Below are positions 61,839 through 64,000 of a stretch of DNA of 64,000 nucleotides, piece by piece. The position numbers and the translations under genes were made by a program. The stretch comes from JABWCE01 sp964617955 (GTDB lineage Bacteria; Bacteroidota; Bacteroidia; NS11-12g; UBA9320). Within the stretch, counting starts at the first letter, position 1; every line of letters starts with the position of its first letter. The notes beneath the pieces are model-generated. The model did no database searches and had not been told where the DNA came from. It was given only the letters and a program-made list of their open reading frames with translations. The DNA is taken from positions 186,001 to 250,000 of the forward strand of contig CAZTXB010000001.1 of NCBI GenBank assembly GCA_964617955.1, read 5' to 3'.

Positions 61839-64000
61839 CTATCCTTTTAATTTGCCTTTGAGGTACATTCCGGTATGACTGTCCTTGCATTTGGAAAGTC
61901 CTTCAGGCACTCCTTCAAATACCAAATGTCCGCCACCCTGTCCCCCTTCAGGGCCTATATCAATAATCCAATCAGCGCATTTAATCACCTCGAGGTTATG
62001 TTCGATAATAAGAATGCTATGGCCCTGGGCAATCAGAGCATTAAACGAAAGTAACAATTTATTGATGTCGTTAAAATGCAGCCCTGTGGTTGGCTCATCA
62101 AATATGAATAAAACGGGATCGGGATTTCGGCCCATGGCCAAAAATGAAGCCAGCTTTACACGCTGTGCCTCCCCTCCGCTCAGAGTTGCACTGCTTTGAC
62201 CGAGGGTCACATAACCCAGGCCTACATCGGTCAAAGGTTTTAATTTGGAAACAATCCCCGACTTGCCATCAAAAAATTCAATGGCTTCATCCACCGTTAA
62301 ACAAAGCACATCATAGATGGATTTGCCTTTGTACAATACCTCAAGCACTTCATCTTTGAACCTTCTGCCTTTACAGGATTCGCAGGTGAGATGTAAATCG
62401 GCCATAAATTGCATTTCTACAAGCTCCTCGCCATCTCCCTTGCAGGTTTCACAACGCCCCCCCTCTACATTAAATGAATAGTGCTGCGGCTTAAACCCTC
62501 TTTGTTTCGACAAGGCCATTTCCGAATAAAGATCGCGAACATGGTCCCAGGCCTTTACGTAAGTCACCGGATTGCTCCGTGTCGATTTTCCTATGGGGTT
62601 TTGATCGATCAGTTCTACCTGTTTTACCTGCTTGATATCCCCTGAAATCCCGTCGATGTCGCCCGTTCGTATGCTTGTAAAATTACCTATGGCTTTTTGC
62701 AGAGCCGGGTAGAGTATCCCCTTTACCAAAGAGGTTTTACCGCTTCCGCTCACACCGGTCACACACGTCATCACATTCAAGGGGAATTTTACATGAATAT
62801 TTTTTAGATTGTTCAAGCGGGCTCCCTTGATCTCTATATAGTTGCTCCAAGCACGCCTTACAATCGGCAGCTCAATTTTTATCTTTCCACTCAAATATTG
62901 ACCGGTGAGGCTCTCGCTTTGATAAATATGCTTGTACTCTCCTTCGTAAATTACATTTCCCCCAAAAGTACCTGCCAGAGGCCCGATGTCAATGAGATGG
63001 TCGCTGGCGGCCATCATTTCCTCGTCATGTTCCACCACCACAACCGAATTCCCGGAATTTCGCAGATTTTTTAATACTCCAATCAAGCGGTCAGTGTCAC
63101 GGGGATGCAAGCCAATGCTCGGCTCGTCCAATATATACGTACTGCCTACCAAACTGCTTCCCAATGACGTGGCCAGGTTTATTCTCTGCGACTCACCACC
63201 GCTCAAGGAGCTGCTCAAGCGATTAAGCGATAGGTAACCCAGCCCTACGTCTGCTAAATACCGCAAACGGTTTTTTATTTCAATTAGCAAACGCTGCGAT
63301 ACAGCAGCATCGCCGGCACTCAATGTCAAATTTTCGAAATATTCCCTCGCATCATCTACCGGCATGAGTAGGATATCGCTGAGTGACGCGAATTGATGGC
63401 GAAATTTAAATTTTTTAGCAGGGGTGTTTGTATGAATCAGCTTGATATATTCGGCGTCCTTTCTCAAACGCACTCCTCTACAATCCGGACATAAAGTTTT
63501 ACCCCTGTATTTGGATAGCATCACCCGGTATTGAATTTTATAGGATTGTTCTTCAATAAATTTAAAAAATTGATTGATCCCTAAGATGTGATTCTTTCCC
63601 TGCCACAACACATCCTTTTCCTCTTCGCTCAGTAAATAGTAAGATCGGTGAATCGGGAAATTTAGCTTCATGGTGGTTGCAATAAAGGTATCCTTCCATT
63701 CGCTCATCCCTTCGCTGCGCCAAGGAGCCACTGCGCCTTCAAACACCGAAAGATTTTTATCCGTTATCACCAAATCTTCGTCAATGCCAATGATGGTGCC
63801 AAAGCCCTCACAGCGCTTACAGGCCCCATAAGGATTGTTAAAGCTCAATAAATTGACGGAGGGCTTTTCAAATTTGATGCCGTCCATTTCAAACTTGTTA
63901 GAAAAATCGTGCCATTGATCCTGGCCATTTTCTCTGGTTAGAATGCTTAATTCCCCGTGTCCTTCATAAAAAGCGGTTTGGACTGAATCGGCAAAGCGGC
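61839..64000 (-). CDS. uvrA: UvrABC excision nuclease subunit A, C-terminal 720 residues
   Basis: The frame stays open to the right edge of the window (RFADSVQTAFYEGHG is the first readable part), so the N-terminal part of the protein, with the first Walker A and the UvrB-binding region, is outside. UvrA finds DNA damage and loads UvrB. Visible parts: first zinc module (CKRCEGFG, LCPDCRGVRL), first ABC signature LSGGESQR and Walker B YILDEPSIGLHPRD, second Walker A GVSGSGKTSL, second zinc module (CETCKGDG, CESCKGRR), second signature LSGGEAQR and FIFDEPTTGLHFND. Without the N-terminus I cannot exclude a UvrA2-type paralogue. Convergent with the UMF1 transporter gene. Confidence 0.93.
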   Translation of the reverse strand, partial: RFADSVQTAFYEGHGELSILTRENGQDQWHDFSNKFEMDGIKFEKPSVNLLSFNNPYGACKRCEGFGTIIGIDEDLVITDKNLSVFEGAVAPWRSEGMSEWKDTFIATTMKLNFPIHRSYYLLSEEEKDVLWQGKNHILGINQFFKFIEEQSYKIQYRVMLSKYRGKTLCPDCRGVRLRKDAEYIKLIHTNTPAKKFKFRHQFASLSDILLMPVDDAREYFENLTLSAGDAAVSQRLLIEIKNRLRYLADVGLGYLSLNRLSSSLSGGESQRINLATSLGSSLVGSTYILDEPSIGLHPRDTDRLIGVLKNLRNSGNSVVVVEHDEEMMAASDHLIDIGPLAGTFGGNVIYEGEYKHIYQSESLTGQYLSGKIKIELPIVRRAWSNYIEIKGARLNNLKNIHVKFPLNVMTCVTGVSGSGKTSLVKGILYPALQKAIGNFTSIRTGDIDGISGDIKQVKQVELIDQNPIGKSTRSNPVTYVKAWDHVRDLYSEMALSKQRGFKPQHYSFNVEGGRCETCKGDGEELVEMQFMADLHLTCESCKGRRFKDEVLEVLYKGKSIYDVLCLTVDEAIEFFDGKSGIVSKLKPLTDVGLGYVTLGQSSATLSGGEAQRVKLASFLAMGRNPDPVLFIFDEPTTGLHFNDINKLLLSFNALIAQGHSILIIEHNLEVIKCADWIIDIGPEGGQGGGHLVFEGVPEGLSKCKDSHTGMYLKGKLKG

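Noticed and set aside
1..64000. CRISPR arrays, tRNA or rRNA genes, insertion sequences, prophage or defence genes
   Set aside because: I looked through all gaps and found no spaced direct repeats, cloverleaf sequence, transposase or recombinase motif.

Overview
The window comes from a member of the Bacteroidota. Three independent signs support this. Nine proteins end in type IX secretion (T9SS) sorting domains and two further genes belong to the T9SS itself (PorQ and a PorP/SprF protein). The promoters have the Bacteroidota form, TTG or TTTG about 19 bases before TAnnTTTG. The gene set is typical of the phylum: topA with C-terminal repeats and no zinc fingers, several TonB-dependent receptors, tryptophan 2,3-dioxygenase and an UMF1-type transporter. 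I cannot place it below phylum. I found no rRNA, tRNA, CRISPR array, insertion sequence or prophage, so this is ordinary chromosome.

Layout. 1-6.9 kb: the end of a PKD-containing T9SS cargo protein, topA, a SirB1-like protein, an orphan sigma-54-type response regulator that lacks a DNA-binding domain, and a small T9SS cargo protein with a textbook promoter and terminator. 7-10.8 kb (minus): an outer-membrane beta-barrel receptor and trxB. 10.9-17.5 kb: a four-gene iron/haem uptake operon (FecA-like receptor, T9SS-exported HmuY-like protein, HmuR-like receptor, HmuY-like lipoprotein) behind a perfect consensus promoter. 17.7-24.7 kb: a lipoprotein, an adenylate cyclase, an acyl-CoA ligase joined to a lysozyme-like protein, a 2-oxoacid dehydrogenase E2, a DUF4256 protein and a tiny promoter-backed ORF. 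24.7-29.8 kb (minus): parE-parC and an SRPBCC protein. 30-45 kb: a surface and secretion region with a 1378-residue PKD protein, a T9SS type B protein paired with a PorP/SprF-SPOR fusion, and an operon of arylsulfotransferase, E-set protein and CotH-kinase protein, all T9SS cargo. 45-50.3 kb: rfbC-kynA-mscS, a small membrane protein and a solitary paaZ. 50.4-53.6 kb: porQ, a divergent Lgt-like enzyme behind a lipoprotein, and a T9SS protein. 53.6-61.7 kb: a TonB receptor, a second adenylate cyclase paralogous to the first, two different L,D-transpeptidases and a transporter. The window ends inside uvrA.

How the parts connect. Much of the window serves the cell surface: receptors, T9SS cargo and T9SS parts, lipoprotein processing and peptidoglycan cross-linking. 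The best candidates for undescribed biology are the haem cassette with two differently anchored HmuY-like proteins, the secreted sulfotransferase/CotH operon, the PorP-SPOR fusion beside its probable adhesin partner (with a 12-C tract upstream), and the Lgt-like enzyme whose active-site motifs have changed. At six genes the -7 box lies only 10-14 bases before the ATG, which predicts almost leaderless mRNAs. All functional statements rest on reading motifs; no database search was possible.
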